A DNA stretch of 64,000 nt. It comes from Brevibacillus brevis (GTDB lineage Bacteria; Bacillota; Bacilli; Brevibacillales; Brevibacillaceae). Position numbers and translations under genes: made by a program. The stretch is taken from assembly GCF_900637055.1 (NCBI RefSeq), contig NZ_LR134338.1:3792001-3856000 (forward strand), in the 5' to 3' direction. Position 1 is the stretch's first letter, and each line of letters begins with the position of its first letter. The notes beneath the pieces were generated by a model. It had not been told where the DNA came from, searched no databases, and was given only the letters and a program-made list of their open reading frames with translations. Shown piece by piece: positions 7,147 to 15,318 of this stretch.

Positions 7147-9594
7147 TTAAACCATGCTACCTGATTCACTATAGCGATTTACCTGCAAGAAGGAATCGAT
7201 TTCTTTTCCGGGCAGCGGTTTACTGTAGTAGTATCCTTGGACTTCATTACACATTTGTTCCTTTAGAAAATCAACATGTTCTTGTGTTTCTACACCCTCT
7301 GCAATAACAGCAATTTTCATGTTGTGTGCCATATGGATGATCGTTTTAATAATCGCTTGATTCCGCGGATTCAAATTCCGGACAAAGGATTGGTCGATTT
7401 TGAGCCGATCAATCGGAAATTGACTGAGATAGCTCAAAGAACTGTAGCCCGTCCCGAAATCATCGATACTGATGCTAATCCCGAGACCTTTCAAGCGATT
7501 CAAAATCCGAATCGTATAGTCTACATCGAGCGCCATGCTTTCCGTGATCTCCAGCTCCAAGTATTGCGGAGATAAGCCCGTTTCTTCCAGGATCGAGGTA
7601 ATCATCTCAATGAGATTGTTTTGCATAAATTGGCGCAAAGATATATTCACCGCAACAGCCAGCTGTGTAAAGCCTGCTTCCTGCCACACTTTTGTCTGTT
7701 GGCATGCCGTTCGCATTACCCATTCTCCAAGCGGTACGATTAAGCCTGTTTCTTCTGCGATCGGGATAAATTGAATAGGTGGGATGAGACCAAGGTCTGG
7801 ATGTTCCCAACGAATCAACGCCTCCATACCGATAATCTGGCCCGTCTGCAAACGAATCTTCGGTTGATAATGCAGCGTAAATTGTTTCTCATCCAAAGCT
7901 TTTCGCAGCTCTCTTTCAAGCTGCAGCTTTTTGGCTAAAACCTGATGCAACTCCTCCGAAAAAAATTGATAATTATTTTTCCCTTGCTCTTTGGCCAAAT
8001 ACATGGCAGCGTCCGCATGCTTTAACAGCGCCTCAATATCGTCTCCATCATCCGGATACATGCTGATGCCGATACTTGGTGTGATGAAGATTTCGATATG
8101 GTCTAACGTAATCGATTCGGACATGCTCGTAATGATTCGCTGCGCAATTTCACCAACCTCCTTGTGTGTGACACCCGTGAGAAAGATGGCGAACTCATCT
8201 CCGCCTAATCGAGAAACAGAATCCCCTTTTCGCAAACAACCGATGAGACGATTTGCTACTGCTTGTAAAAGGACATCCCCGATGGAGTGACCAAGCGTAT
8301 CATTTATGTTTTTAAATCGATCCAAATCGATGAACATGACGCCGATTTTCTCGCCTTTTTGTTTTGCTTTGAACATGGCCTTTGTCAGTTTTTCATGAAA
8401 AAGCGTTCGATTTGGCAGGTTGGTTAAGGAATCGTAATGGGCCATGTACCGAATCGTTTCTTCCGCCTTTTTCCTCTCGGTGATGTCAATCATGGAGCCT
8501 ACCATTTCCACGATCTCGCCGTTTTCCTCGATAGGTGACAACGTAATATAATAATCATTTCCGGATAATTTCAGTTCGAAGGTAACAGGCTCGCCAGCAA
8601 ATGCTCTGCGAAAATAGCGTTCCAATTGCTCCGCTACCTCATAAGGAAAGATTTCATACGACGTTTTTCTCAGCATTCTCTCAGACGTCAGCCCAAGCTC
8701 TTCGGCAATTTTCCCTTCACACAAGGTATAGGTGATTTTCCCTTTCGGATCTGTCACGATCTTGAACACGCAGTTTTGCAAGTTTTGGACCGTCCTGCGA
8801 AAATCATTCTGCAATGCTTCTGCCAAAGCTGCCTCTGCTTCAATGCGGTCGGTAATATCCGTCCGGATCGAAACATATTGATACGGAACTCCCCGGTCGT
8901 CTAGAAATGGCACGATGGTCGTATTCATCCAATATTCATTGCCGTTTTTGGCGCGATTCTTCACTTCGCCCTTCCAGACTCGTCCTTGCTTGATCGTTTC
9001 CCACATCAATTTAAAAAACGACTTGGAATGATAGCGAGAGTTAATGACCCGATGTGTATTGCCAACTAATTCATCCATTTCGTATCTGGAGATTTCACAA
9101 AACTTGTCATTTACATAGGTAATGACGCCTTTGTCGTCTGTAATCGCTACAATCGAAGATTCATCAAGGGCATTTTTGATATCGTGCAAGTCCTTCATCG
9201 TCTTTGAAAGCGACTCTTCCATCTGCTTTCGTTTCGTGATGTCCGTCCCGATTGCCACGTACTGATACAGGAATCCACTGTCGTTCATGAACGGCACTAA
9301 CGTCATGCTAAGCCAATATTCCGTACCGTCCTTTGCCCGATTTTTCATCTCGCCTTTCCATACTTTTCCTTGGCTAATGGTATCCCATAACGCTTTAAAA
9401 TAGGTTCGCGGATGGAAGCCAGAATCGACGATGTTATGGTTTTTTCCGATTAATTCCTCTCTAGTAAACTTGGATATTTGACAGAAGTTGTGATTGACGT
9501 AGGTGATGATTCCTTTTTCATCAGTTATCGAAATAACAGATGACTCTTCCAATGCAGATAATGCATACTTTACATCTCTGATATGATTAAACAC
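7147..9594 (-). CDS. PAS-PAS-PAS-GGDEF-EAL cyclic di-GMP enzyme
   Basis: An 815-residue soluble protein. Two near-duplicate PAS/PAC modules begin at about residues 10 and 135, each with TDEKGIITYVN or TDDKGVITYVN followed by NRAKDGTEYW or NRAKNGNEYW. A third PAS follows at about 270-380, then GGDEF (intact RLGGDEFA) and EAL (intact MEALIRWEHP, DDFGTGYSS). The first two PAS copies probably arose by internal duplication. No membrane segment is visible, so signal entry is presumably cytoplasmic. The GTG at 9594 follows GGGGGTGTC. It lies directly upstream of the MHYT enzyme on the same strand with a 42-base gap; the two may be co-transcribed. Confidence 0.9.
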   Translation of the reverse strand: MFNHIRDVKYALSALEESSVISITDEKGIITYVNHNFCQISKFTREELIGKNHNIVDSGFHPRTYFKALWDTISQGKVWKGEMKNRAKDGTEYWLSMTLVPFMNDSGFLYQYVAIGTDITKRKQMEESLSKTMKDLHDIKNALDESSIVAITDDKGVITYVNDKFCEISRYEMDELVGNTHRVINSRYHSKSFFKLMWETIKQGRVWKGEVKNRAKNGNEYWMNTTIVPFLDDRGVPYQYVSIRTDITDRIEAEAALAEALQNDFRRTVQNLQNCVFKIVTDPKGKITYTLCEGKIAEELGLTSERMLRKTSYEIFPYEVAEQLERYFRRAFAGEPVTFELKLSGNDYYITLSPIEENGEIVEMVGSMIDITERKKAEETIRYMAHYDSLTNLPNRTLFHEKLTKAMFKAKQKGEKIGVMFIDLDRFKNINDTLGHSIGDVLLQAVANRLIGCLRKGDSVSRLGGDEFAIFLTGVTHKEVGEIAQRIITSMSESITLDHIEIFITPSIGISMYPDDGDDIEALLKHADAAMYLAKEQGKNNYQFFSEELHQVLAKKLQLERELRKALDEKQFTLHYQPKIRLQTGQIIGMEALIRWEHPDLGLIPPIQFIPIAEETGLIVPLGEWVMRTACQQTKVWQEAGFTQLAVAVNISLRQFMQNNLIEMITSILEETGLSPQYLELEITESMALDVDYTIRILNRLKGLGISISIDDFGTGYSSLSYLSQFPIDRLKIDQSFVRNLNPRNQAIIKTIIHMAHNMKIAVIAEGVETQEHVDFLKEQMCNEVQGYYYSKPLPGKEIDSFLQVNRYSESGSMV

Positions 9595-9860
9595 ATGACA
9601 CCCCCGTCTGATCTACCACTTATCTTCGAAATTTATGGATGGAATGCTGCAGCTCTTCGGCCATTTCGGAAAGCGTACACCGTCAACTTCATAATAGTTG
9701 TTTCCTCCATCGTAATTCTACGAATTATCTCTTCTTTCTGTGAAAAATGTAAGTATTTTATAATCCCTTTCTCTTATGTAACGGCATTTTCCATAGGTCT
9801 TTTGACCTCTATTATCATACAATATCGTTCTGTAACATTTTTGAAATTCTTTTCGACAAG
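9595..9860. other. Intergenic region without a gene
   Basis: AT-rich leader and promoter region of the PAS-GGDEF-EAL gene. I see no open frame with a ribosome binding site and no recognised riboswitch class. Confidence 0.5.
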
Positions 9861-9896
9861 GAAAAAGCCCCGTCTGCCAAGGCGGACGAGGCTTAC
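9861..9896 (-). terminator. Terminator of the nuclease gene
   Basis: Minus-strand stem AGCCTCGTCCGCC with GGCAGACGGGGCT, then TTTTTCC. It is 37 bases past the nuclease stop. Confidence 0.85.
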
Positions 9897-9932
9897 CTTT
9901 CCCATTTATGCGGCTCAAGTTTCTTGCATGTC

Positions 9933-10643
9933 TTATCGTTTTGGCGCCCGAAAACCTGCTTGCTGCGCTTCTTCCTCCGTCGCAAACCACATCTCGGCTT
10001 TTGTTTGCTCGTAGCTAGCCGAGCCAGGAACGTGATAGATTTTCTCGCCTTTGCTGTTGATATTGCCCTTGATGGTCTTGCCTTCTGGTGGTGCGGTGTC
10101 TGTGGTGGTATCGTTCTTGGACTGTTTTTTTGGCTTGGCTTTTTCCTTAGGAGCCTCTTCCTGCTGCCCTTCTAAAGCCCACAGTCCGCGATTCTGCTCC
10201 CGCGCCTCCCGCTCCGCTGCCAGGAACAGTTCAGCTTGGGCTACATTCGGTGGGATCGTCATGATCCGGGCGTAGCCGTCACGAACGAGCTTTTCATTGA
10301 CAAAGGTACCGTCTTCCAAATATACGTAGGCAAGCAAACGCTTGTATTTGTCATAAGGCTCGACATCAAACTTCAGCTTGACCTTTTTGCCAGTCAAAAG
10401 CTCCTTGGAGTAATTGCTCGCTTCTTTCCCATACGGTTCGACTGGATGGTTGGGTTTCACTGTCTCTGGGGTGTCTACGCCAATCATACGGACTTTTTCC
10501 CCGCTGTCCAGCTCGAATGTATCGCCATCAACCACTCGTTTGATCACAGCACCCATCTCGCCGTTAGATTCTGGCTGGCCGGACGATCCACATGCCGATA
10601 GCAAAAGAACCACTGCGAGCAGATACATGGTTAATCGTTTCAT
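9933..10643 (-). CDS. Secreted thermonuclease lipoprotein with C-terminal sunset-type domain
   Basis: A 236-residue protein with a lipoprotein signal (LLLSACGSS, Cys18). Residues about 30-155 are a staphylococcal-nuclease domain: VVDGDTFEL, the Arg/Asp/Glu active-site region in [10 protein letters not shown], and [15 protein letters not shown]. The domain degrades DNA or RNA with Ca2+ at the cell surface. A Lys/Glu/Pro-rich linker leads to a C-terminal 45-residue module ([20 protein letters not shown]) found on several extracytoplasmic nucleases and sometimes called the sunset domain; its function is not known to me. AGAAGGAAGT precedes the ATG. Confidence 0.9.
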   Translation of the reverse strand: MKRLTMYLLAVVLLLSACGSSGQPESNGEMGAVIKRVVDGDTFELDSGEKVRMIGVDTPETVKPNHPVEPYGKEASNYSKELLTGKKVKLKFDVEPYDKYKRLLAYVYLEDGTFVNEKLVRDGYARIMTIPPNVAQAELFLAAEREAREQNRGLWALEGQQEEAPKEKAKPKKQSKNDTTTDTAPPEGKTIKGNINSKGEKIYHVPGSASYEQTKAEMWFATEEEAQQAGFRAPKR

Positions 10644-10733
10644 AGACTTCCTTCTCCTCTTTTACGTTGCATTGTTTTCCAGCGTAGTGGATTTGTCAAC
10701 GCAGGTCAATAGGAGAGAAAAAAGTACAAACGT

Positions 10734-11318
10734 TTGCTTGTAAACGGGAAAAGATTAACCCCACCCCAGGGAATCAGGCAGGATTGGGCTGAGAAATACG
10801 GTATGGATGAAGCTGAACTTGGCTGGTTTCTGCACACATTAAATTCTGAAACAAGACCTGTATTCCCTGATGAGTACGGCGAATTGATCGGTGTGCTGCC
10901 TATTATGAAAACAACTGTGCTTGATGGTTTTACCTACACATTGACACATGCCATGCAACACAAGAATTTGAGCATTGTTCATGTCGAGATAAAATCGGGA
11001 ATGACCGATGACGAAAACATGGGCAGGATACGCCCGCATCTCATGCTCGAAATCGCAAGCTCACAGGAGCACCATGTGCGCAAAAGCGGAGCGCGCGGCT
11101 CTGACCGAGAAATCTCCCTGCAGTTTATGGTCAGCCATGCCCTCCCCGATCAACTCGATAGTGTTGGCTTCTCCTTGACCCCCTACGCAGCTCCCCGGGA
11201 ACTGCCACCGCGCGAGTATGTTTTGGATAAAGTAGTCCATTTTGGGTTTCGAAAAAAACGACCTTCGCGCAAGGTCGTTTTGTCTATACGTCCAGACTTT
11301 AGTCACGATCGGCACTAA
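10734..11318 (+). CDS. Hypothetical protein
   Basis: A possible 194-codon gene starting at TTG 10734, or at ATG 10803 if shorter. AGGAGAG lies about 15 bases before the TTG. The product has no signal peptide or membrane segment and mixes acidic and hydrophobic segments (MDEAELGWFLHTL, TYTLTHAMQHKNLSIVHVEI). The last 20 or so codons run through a strong terminator hairpin and overlap the small gene on the other strand, which is odd for a real C-terminus; a frameshift or an earlier natural stop lost in this strain is possible. I do not recognise the family. Confidence 0.45.
   Translation: MLVNGKRLTPPQGIRQDWAEKYGMDEAELGWFLHTLNSETRPVFPDEYGELIGVLPIMKTTVLDGFTYTLTHAMQHKNLSIVHVEIKSGMTDDENMGRIRPHLMLEIASSQEHHVRKSGARGSDREISLQFMVSHALPDQLDSVGFSLTPYAAPRELPPREYVLDKVVHFGFRKKRPSRKVVLSIRPDFSHDRH
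11255..11285. terminator. Bidirectional terminator
   Basis: AAACGACCTT and AAGGTCGTTT form a ten-base stem with an eight-base or shorter loop and A/T runs on both sides. It serves the small gene ending at 11299 and probably the plus-strand gene. Confidence 0.8.
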
Positions 11319-11403
11319 ACAAGAACAACAGGACGACCACGACAATAATAATCCATATAAATTCCTCGTTTTCGCGATCAAAAAAACCGTCGAACAGACC
11401 CAT
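11299..11403 (-). CDS. Small single-helix membrane protein, 34 residues
   Basis: This short gene begins with MGLFDGFFDRENEEF, continues into a hydrophobic helix (WIIIVVVVLLFLF) and ends SADRD. AAAGGAGG lies nine bases before the ATG, a strong ribosome binding site. The layout, a short Gly/Phe/Asp N-terminus followed by one helix, resembles the YjcZ-like small proteins common in spore formers, of which a clearer copy lies at 37241. A terminator follows at once. Function unknown. Confidence 0.7.
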   Translation of the reverse strand: MGLFDGFFDRENEEFIWIIIVVVVLLFLFSADRD

Positions 11404-11532
11404 GGTGGAGTCCTCCTTTCCTTCTCGCTACAGCCTATGCAAAAGGCTAGACACGTGCCAGTAGTTGGAAGAGCCCAAAAGTGAAAGGCGTGTTCAAAAG
11501 ACGATTTTTTGAAAAACCTCTCCAAGAATGTA

Positions 11533-12570
11533 CTATTTACTAGTAGACAAGATCAAATGCGTGTAAGTACCTAGCTGTCTTACATCATTCGTAAAACCAA
11601 GATAAACAAGCTCCTGCAGTAATCGGGAGCGATCTGCATAACAGCGATCCTGTATATCTGCTATCACTCTCGTTTGACCTGCCTCCTCCAAGGCATTGAG
11701 ATGGTCTTGTCTATGCCTCTCGTCCACAAACATCAAATCGGCAATGACCAATCTCCCCCCTGGCTTCAGTACGCGGCGACATTCCGCCAAGGCAAGCTGC
11801 TTCTGATCATCCGTCAAATGATGCAAAGCGTAGCTCGTAGCCACAAAGTCAAACCGATTTTCTAAAAACGGAAATGCGAAAAAGGTTCCCAGCTTCGTCT
11901 CGACCTCTGGGTGTTTCGCTCTGCATTGCTTCAGCATTTGCGGAGATTGGTCGAACCCGCTCATCCTGGCTCCTTTTTTCACGAGACGACCTGCGAGGTT
12001 TCCAGTACCTGTTCCGGCATCCAGACCGCACTCTCCCGGTTTGACCGCAACTGTCTCGACGACCTCCTCCAGTACGTTTTCGTACGATTCATGACCATTC
12101 CCGCCATGTACCCATTCGTCGTAGCGATCCGCCCATTCATTAAAATTCCATCGATCCACCCAGTTATCACGTGTCTGCTTCAATCGCTTGTTCGCCTCTG
12201 CCAGTGTAAACAGCTCTCCGGGATCAATCGTTTCTCTGTCCCTGATTCGCTCAATCATCGCTTCTGTCGTTTGGATGACCTTGCTCATTTCTACCCACCT
12301 TGTATACATAAACGAACGCTGCAGCTCTAAATAATGGAGAAGACTGCCTTCCTGATCCTTCATTTGAATCAGGAGCTCCCGAATGTCTTCTACCGCCATC
12401 CCGACCTCGCGCAGTGTAATGATGGTTTGCAGTCTCCAGACATCTTCCTCTGTGAACTGGCGATACCCGGACGCATCTGCTTTCGAAGGTTTGATTAGCC
12501 CTTTTTCTTCATAATATCGAATCGCACGCGGCGTTATTTGCAAGCGATGGGCCATGTCTTTGATTTGCAT
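11533..12570 (-). CDS. MerR-type regulator fused to a SAM-dependent methyltransferase
   Basis: A 345-residue fusion. Residues 1-70 are a MerR winged helix-turn-helix (MQIKDMAHRLQITPRAIRYY), followed by a helical linker to about 150. The rest is a class I methyltransferase with the SAM-binding motif LDAGTGTGNLAGRL, an acidic residue after strand 2 (SGFDQSP), and VLKPGGRLVIADLMF in motif III. MerR proteins usually carry small ligand-binding domains, so the methyltransferase may be the sensor or an output. ATG at 12570 follows AGGGAGAG; an in-frame TTG eight codons upstream is less likely. It stands alone between convergent and divergent neighbours. Confidence 0.88.
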   Translation of the reverse strand: MQIKDMAHRLQITPRAIRYYEEKGLIKPSKADASGYRQFTEEDVWRLQTIITLREVGMAVEDIRELLIQMKDQEGSLLHYLELQRSFMYTRWVEMSKVIQTTEAMIERIRDRETIDPGELFTLAEANKRLKQTRDNWVDRWNFNEWADRYDEWVHGGNGHESYENVLEEVVETVAVKPGECGLDAGTGTGNLAGRLVKKGARMSGFDQSPQMLKQCRAKHPEVETKLGTFFAFPFLENRFDFVATSYALHHLTDDQKQLALAECRRVLKPGGRLVIADLMFVDERHRQDHLNALEEAGQTRVIADIQDRCYADRSRLLQELVYLGFTNDVRQLGTYTHLILSTSK

Positions 12571-12640
12571 GGAACTCTCTCCCTGTATCAATCTTTCCTT
12601 ATCATAAACCTTGACGCAGCGTGAATGTACAGAACGAAAG

Positions 12641-12670
12641 AAAAAAGCTGCCGGATTCTTTCCGACAGCT
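12641..12670 (-). terminator. Terminator of the CBS gene
   Basis: Minus-strand stem AGCTGTCGGA with TCCGGCAGCT, then a run of six T. It is 13 bases after the CBS stop. Confidence 0.85.
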
Positions 12671-12683
12671 CGTTTCTACCTTA

Positions 12684-13124
12684 TTAATGTGTCGCAGGTT
12701 CAGAAATTTGTTGGAGAGCGTCACTCGCCTCATCGTGGTGAACTTGACGAACAGCCATATCTCCCAATGCCACAATACCGACCAGCTTGCCATTATCGAC
12801 AACGGGCAGGCGACGAATTTGATGCTGGGCCATAACCTTTGCAGCTTCATCAACCGTCATTCCCGGCTGACCGAGAATAATGTCCCGGGTCATAACAACC
12901 TCGGTTGCAGTCGATCCTTCATGCTTTTCAGCCAAACCGCGAATCACAATATCACGATCCGTAATCACGCCGATTACATCATTTTTTTCATCCACAACCG
13001 GAATGACCCCTACATTCCAATCGCGCATTTTGCAAGCCACTTCATACACATTATCCTTAAGCGTCACAGTAGCGACATCTTTTGTCATAATTTCGCGCAG
13101 TGTGCGATTTTCCAGCTTTGCCAT
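12684..13124 (-). CDS. Tandem CBS-domain protein
   Basis: A 146-residue protein made of two CBS repeats: residues about 8-65 (REIMTKDVATVTLKDNVYEV, NDVIGVITDRDIVIRG) and 72-130 (GMTVDEAAKVMAQHQIRRLP, GKLVGIVALGDMAVR). Each ends in the G-x-(V/I)-(T/A)-x-x-D nucleotide-contact motif. Stand-alone CBS pairs bind adenosine nucleotides such as AMP or ATP and act as energy sensors; the partner is not shown. AAAAGGAGG supports the ATG at 13124; an upstream in-frame start at 13172 lacks a site. It resembles B. subtilis YhcV-type proteins. Confidence 0.9.
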   Translation of the reverse strand: MAKLENRTLREIMTKDVATVTLKDNVYEVACKMRDWNVGVIPVVDEKNDVIGVITDRDIVIRGLAEKHEGSTATEVVMTRDIILGQPGMTVDEAAKVMAQHQIRRLPVVDNGKLVGIVALGDMAVRQVHHDEASDALQQISEPATH

Positions 13125-13275
13125 TTCATTCTCCTCCTTTTGGTAATCAACGATTGTAGTTTGTCCGCTCATCTATCGTTTCATTCGCAAGAAAGAGTAT
13201 GATATATTGCGCTTCTTCCAAAAACAGACTATGATTAATAAGTGAATATCTCACCCATTTTTAGGAGGAAAAAGA

Positions 13276-13620
13276 ATGGTCATTAAGGACACGGGGATTG
13301 GCACAAAAGAAGTCTTTTTCGCCGATCTGGAGCACTACATGAGCGAACTCGGCTTTGATCGCGGCGCTTGGGATTACAAGCATGCTACATACGATTATAA
13401 AATCCAAGATAAAGGCAATGTCTTCTACCTGCGTATCGAAGCGAACGTAACAGAAGGCAAACTTGAGGATACGCACGCTGTCCTGAAGCTCGAAGATCCT
13501 TACATGGGCAAACATCTTTTCCCACACGGTCTGGATTACGATTACCCAATGCCGGACTCCGTTGTGAAAACAGCGAAATTGAAGCTGCAAATGCTGGGCG
13601 AGAAGCTGTCCTCACACTAA
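13276..13620 (+). CDS. YugN-like family protein
   Basis: A 114-residue soluble protein matching the YugN-like family of Bacillales (GAWDYKHATYDYKI, VFYLRIEANVTEG, DPYMGKHLFPHGLDYDYPMP). No catalytic motif or membrane segment is visible, and no biochemical role is known to me. AGGAGG sits seven bases before ATG. A hairpin follows, then the FtsW-type gene on the same strand 67 bases on. Confidence 0.85.
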   Translation: MVIKDTGIGTKEVFFADLEHYMSELGFDRGAWDYKHATYDYKIQDKGNVFYLRIEANVTEGKLEDTHAVLKLEDPYMGKHLFPHGLDYDYPMPDSVVKTAKLKLQMLGEKLSSH

Positions 13621-13640
13621 AAAATGAAATGGCACGGTGT

Positions 13641-13666
13641 ACAGAGAGGAATCCCCTCTCTGTTTC
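13641..13666 (+). terminator. Hairpin between the YugN-like gene and the FtsW-type gene
   Basis: Perfect arms ACAGAGAGG and CCTCTCTGT with a five-base loop and a short TTT tail. It could be a weak terminator. Confidence 0.45.
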
Positions 13667-13687
13667 ACGTAGAGGGGGGGTATTTTT

Positions 13688-14857
13688 ATGAAGACGAGGG
13701 GCGTTCCTGACTTCTTGCTCCTGTTTTTGACCGCCCTACTTGTTGGGTTTGGCATAACCATGGTGCTCAGCTCCAGCTCTATTTTCGCTTTGACCAGCTT
13801 TACAAGCGGGGGCTGTAAATATTGTGGCGGCGATGAGCTCTATTTCGTAAAGCGACAATCCATTTTCTTACTGGTGGGTGTCTTTGGAATGCTGGTCGCC
13901 ATGAACATTCCCTTCTCCTTTTATAAAAGGAATTTCTTATTGATTGCGCTGGTCAGCTTCTTTTCCTTGCTCCTGGTGCTCATACCGGGGATCGGCTATG
14001 AAAATAACGGAGCTCAATCTTGGTTTAAGTTCGGTTCAGTTACCATTCAGCCTGCAGAGTTTGCCAAGCTTGGCCTCATCCTGTACTTGGCAGCCATCAT
14101 CTCCAAAAAAGGAAACGGAATACTGAAGCTCAAATCTGGTTTGATGCCACCACTGATGGTAACAGGAATATTTTTTATGCTGATCGTCGTCCAACCCGAC
14201 CTCGGTTCTGCCGCCATCTTGCTCGGTTGCGCTTTGATCGTCATGATCTGTGGCGGTGCCAAAATCCGTCACCTCTTCGGACTTGGTGCCCCTGTTGTGA
14301 CTGTTGCATTATTGGCATACATCACAGCGAAGCCACATGCCTTGAACCGGATCTACTCCTTTCTCAACCCGTGGAGTGATACAGATGGCACTGGCTACCA
14401 CATTATTCAATCCTGGATTGCAATTGCACATGGCGGTCTGACTGGGACAGGCTTTGGAAAAAGCATTCAAAAGTATTTGTATTTGCCAGAGATGCATACT
14501 GATTTTATTTTCGCGATCCTGACAGAAGAGCTTGGTTTTATCGGCGCCTCTCTGTTCCTTTTGATCTACTTGCTTTTCTTGCTGCGCGGCATCCATATTT
14601 GTTTGCGCGTAAAAGACACCTTTGCCAGTCTTGCCGGAATCGGTGTTGTCAGTATGTTCGCCATACAGGCCCTCTTAAACATTGGTGGAGTAACGGGTCT
14701 GATTCCATTGACAGGCGTACCATTGCCGTTTATCAGTTATGGTGGCTCCTCCTTGCTCGTATGTCTGCTCGCCACTGGCTTTTTGCTCAGTATTTCGCGG
14801 GAAGTCAGTCGACAGAAGGTAGAAGAGCAATTGCAAAAACAGCCATATGCCATGTAA
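13688..14857 (+). CDS. FtsW/RodA/SpoVE-family peptidoglycan polymerase
   Basis: A 389-residue polytopic membrane protein with the SEDS signatures: GAQSWFKFGSVTIQPAEFAKL, the large loop with RIYSFLNPWSD and GYHIIQSWIAIAHGG, LPEMHTDFIFAILTEELGFIG, and the C-terminal GVPLPFISYGGSS. SEDS proteins polymerise lipid II into glycan strands with a partner class B PBP. No PBP gene is adjacent. A GCKYCGG insertion near residues 42-48 in the first external loop has two cysteines that could form a disulfide, unusual for FtsW. The ATG follows AGAGGGGGGG. A terminator follows directly. Confidence 0.92.
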   Translation: MKTRGVPDFLLLFLTALLVGFGITMVLSSSSIFALTSFTSGGCKYCGGDELYFVKRQSIFLLVGVFGMLVAMNIPFSFYKRNFLLIALVSFFSLLLVLIPGIGYENNGAQSWFKFGSVTIQPAEFAKLGLILYLAAIISKKGNGILKLKSGLMPPLMVTGIFFMLIVVQPDLGSAAILLGCALIVMICGGAKIRHLFGLGAPVVTVALLAYITAKPHALNRIYSFLNPWSDTDGTGYHIIQSWIAIAHGGLTGTGFGKSIQKYLYLPEMHTDFIFAILTEELGFIGASLFLLIYLLFLLRGIHICLRVKDTFASLAGIGVVSMFAIQALLNIGGVTGLIPLTGVPLPFISYGGSSLLVCLLATGFLLSISREVSRQKVEEQLQKQPYAM

Positions 14858-14867
14858 GAACATACAT

Positions 14868-14902
14868 AAGGGATACCGGATGCGTCCAGTATCCCTTTTT
14901 CT
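14868..14902 (+). terminator. Terminator of the FtsW-type gene
   Basis: AAGGGATAC and GTATCCCTT flank a 12-base loop, followed by TTTTCTT. It is 11 bases past the stop, and could act on the convergent gene too. Confidence 0.85.
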
Positions 14903-15243
14903 TACTCATTTCGAAGGAGTTCGATTGTTTCCACCCGTACATTCACGGCTTCCACATAAAGACCTGTCATTGTTTCCACCGCTTCTTTTACTTTTTCCTG
15001 CAGGACGTGACAGACGTGATGGATCTGAACCCCATAACGGACGGACACACGCATGTCAATGGTGACTCTGTCGTCTATTACGGATACGGTAATGCCTTTC
15101 GAGCCGCCATTCAGTTTTTTCGCCAAATCTTGATAGATTCCGCCAGAACGGACTGTGACTTCCAACACTTCTTCTACAGCAACACCAGCAATGATCGCGA
15201 TCACCTGATCTGCTACTCTGATTTCGCCAAGCCTGTCAGCCAT
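14902..15243 (-). CDS. Asp23/Gls24 family protein
   Basis: A 113-residue alkaline-shock-type protein: GEIRVADQVIAIIAGVAVEE, GGIYQDLAKKLNG, GITVSVIDDRVTIDMRVSVRYG and the C-terminal VNVRVETIEL. Proteins of this family sit at the membrane or in the cytoplasm and relate to envelope stress or, for the short YloU type, lipid metabolism. GAGGAGGGCG precedes the ATG. It faces the FtsW-type gene tail to tail. Confidence 0.88.
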   Translation of the reverse strand: MADRLGEIRVADQVIAIIAGVAVEEVLEVTVRSGGIYQDLAKKLNGGSKGITVSVIDDRVTIDMRVSVRYGVQIHHVCHVLQEKVKEAVETMTGLYVEAVNVRVETIELLRNE

Positions 15244-15318
15244 CAGGACGCCCTCCTCTTCGCCCGTTTCGTACTTCTCCCACTGGTTTCCTTTACCTTT
15301 TCTTTCATTATAAACAAA

